NCBI GenBank assembly: GCA_019312695.1
Contig: JAFDCT010000062.1
Coordinates: forward strand, 1 to 6,403
DNA from: Deltaproteobacteria bacterium
Lineage (GTDB): Bacteria; Desulfobacterota; Desulfobulbia; Desulfobulbales; BM004
Length of the DNA: 6,403 nucleotides
Direction: 5' to 3'
Positions 5,845 to 6,403 of this stretch are shown one piece after another. Every line of letters begins with the position of its first letter. The first letter of the stretch is position 1. Both the position numbers and the translations under genes were made by a program. Under the pieces are notes generated by a model. The model had not been told where the DNA came from. It saw nothing but the letters and a program-made list of their open reading frames with translations, and did no database searches.

Positions 5845-6403
5845 TTACTCAACGGGGATATCATCTTTATACACGGTAGTATCTATTATCTTTCCACCAT
5901 AGCCTCTAGTAATAAAAACTCCATCCTTCTTGCCGTTTTTGTAATACCCTTCTAGCCTTATAGGACCACCTTTAGGATAAAATTTCGTGTAGGTTCCATT
6001 TAAAATAAATTTGCCTTTTGATATATGATAATAGTATTCCTCTAACAAGTGGCCATTCTCAAAGTCTTGACAACAGATTTTACCTCCTTCCATATAAATT
6101 ATTATGTGATCAAGTTCGCCATTGTCATTATAATCTTTATCAATTAGTAAATTCTTATGAGTTATATTTTCGGTTGAAATAATTCCGTTCTTATAATTTA
6201 TAACATGAGTGTGATTTTCTTTGATGTGGGTAATATCGGAGATTATACCATTCTCATCAAAGGATTCACTTTTTACAACTTTACCGTTTACCAGCTTCCT
6301 AACTAATTTAATCTTACCATTTGGATGTTTGACTACTACCGTTCCATTAAAACTCTCACCCAATTCTGCGATATCAAAATCATCTTTAACTTCTGTATAA
6401 TCT
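5845..6403 (-). CDS. MORN_2/YwqK-like repeat protein, 5' end beyond the window
   Basis: The frame stays open from the TAA at 5847-5845 to the right edge, so the visible 185 residues are a C-terminal part. The leading residues DYTEVKDDFDIAEL continue the frame beyond an internal TTG at 6363, which is not needed as a start. The protein is built from loose repeats of beta-hairpin type with an NG turn: KHPNGKIKLVRKLVNGKVV, NYKNGII, DYNDNGELDHI, and the best unit GTYTKFYPKGGPIRLEGYYKNGKKDGVF. This last unit has the G-x-Y...NGK.DG pattern of MORN_2 repeats found in YwqK-type proteins, some of which are annotated as antitoxins or immunity proteins. No signal peptide or membrane segment is visible in this part. 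The gene is clearly more AT-rich than rnc or the ABC-F gene, which suggests acquisition. The partner, if any, would lie upstream, outside the window. Immunity function is an inference from the family only. Confidence 0.7.
   Translation of the reverse strand, partial: DYTEVKDDFDIAELGESFNGTVVVKHPNGKIKLVRKLVNGKVVKSESFDENGIISDITHIKENHTHVINYKNGIISTENITHKNLLIDKDYNDNGELDHIIIYMEGGKICCQDFENGHLLEEYYYHISKGKFILNGTYTKFYPKGGPIRLEGYYKNGKKDGVFITRGYGGKIIDTTVYKDDIPVE

Noticed and set aside
4363..6403. Second attachment site (direct copy of the tRNA-Cys 3' end) within the window
   Set aside because: I scanned for the T-arm and acceptor sequence right of the tRNA and saw no copy; if it exists it lies beyond the window.

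Overview
The window looks like a chromosomal segment from a Gram-positive anaerobe of the Clostridia, possibly Peptococcaceae-like. This is inferred from the rnc / stand-alone Elp3-like radical SAM gene pair, the style of the thioredoxin-reductase-like remnant, the CCA-encoding tRNA-Cys and the mid-range GC of the left two thirds. The species cannot be named from the sequence alone.

Left part (1-4241), core-like. It opens with the 3' end of a plus-strand FAD/NAD(P)H disulfide-oxidoreductase gene that is broken by two apparent frameshifts and has a substituted FAD-motif glycine. Facing it is a minus-strand cluster transcribed rnc (RNase III) -> radical SAM protein (Elp3-like, no acetyltransferase domain) -> ABC-F ATPase (YheS-like). 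The theme of the cluster is RNA processing and translation. An array of degenerate 8-bp units sits between the radical SAM and ABC-F genes, where a ribosome binding site would be expected. The RNase III carries Ser where the family usually has a metal-binding Asp.

Middle (4259-4838). A tRNA-Cys(GCA) gene on the plus strand diverges from rnc. It has an extended -10 promoter overlapped by a perfect 9-bp-arm inverted repeat, and a rho-independent terminator follows. Directly against the terminator, on the minus strand, lies a decayed tyrosine recombinase (phage/ICE-type integrase). It keeps its H-x-x-R box, GHS box and C-terminal Tyr region but is broken by a frameshift and two in-frame stops. 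This is the classic layout of a mobile element that integrated at a tRNA 3' end and then decayed.

Right part (4839-6403), accessory-like and more AT-rich. It holds a YhbS-like GNAT acetyltransferase, a gene-poor spacer with a clear minus-strand terminator, and the C-terminal part of a MORN_2/YwqK-like repeat protein that runs off the right edge. I read this side as the remnant or cargo of the element, with tRNA-Cys marking the core/accessory boundary. I did not find a convincing new multi-gene system; the most useful leads are the RNase III substitution, the 8-bp repeat array, the decayed integrase at tRNA-Cys and the unfinished YwqK-like gene.
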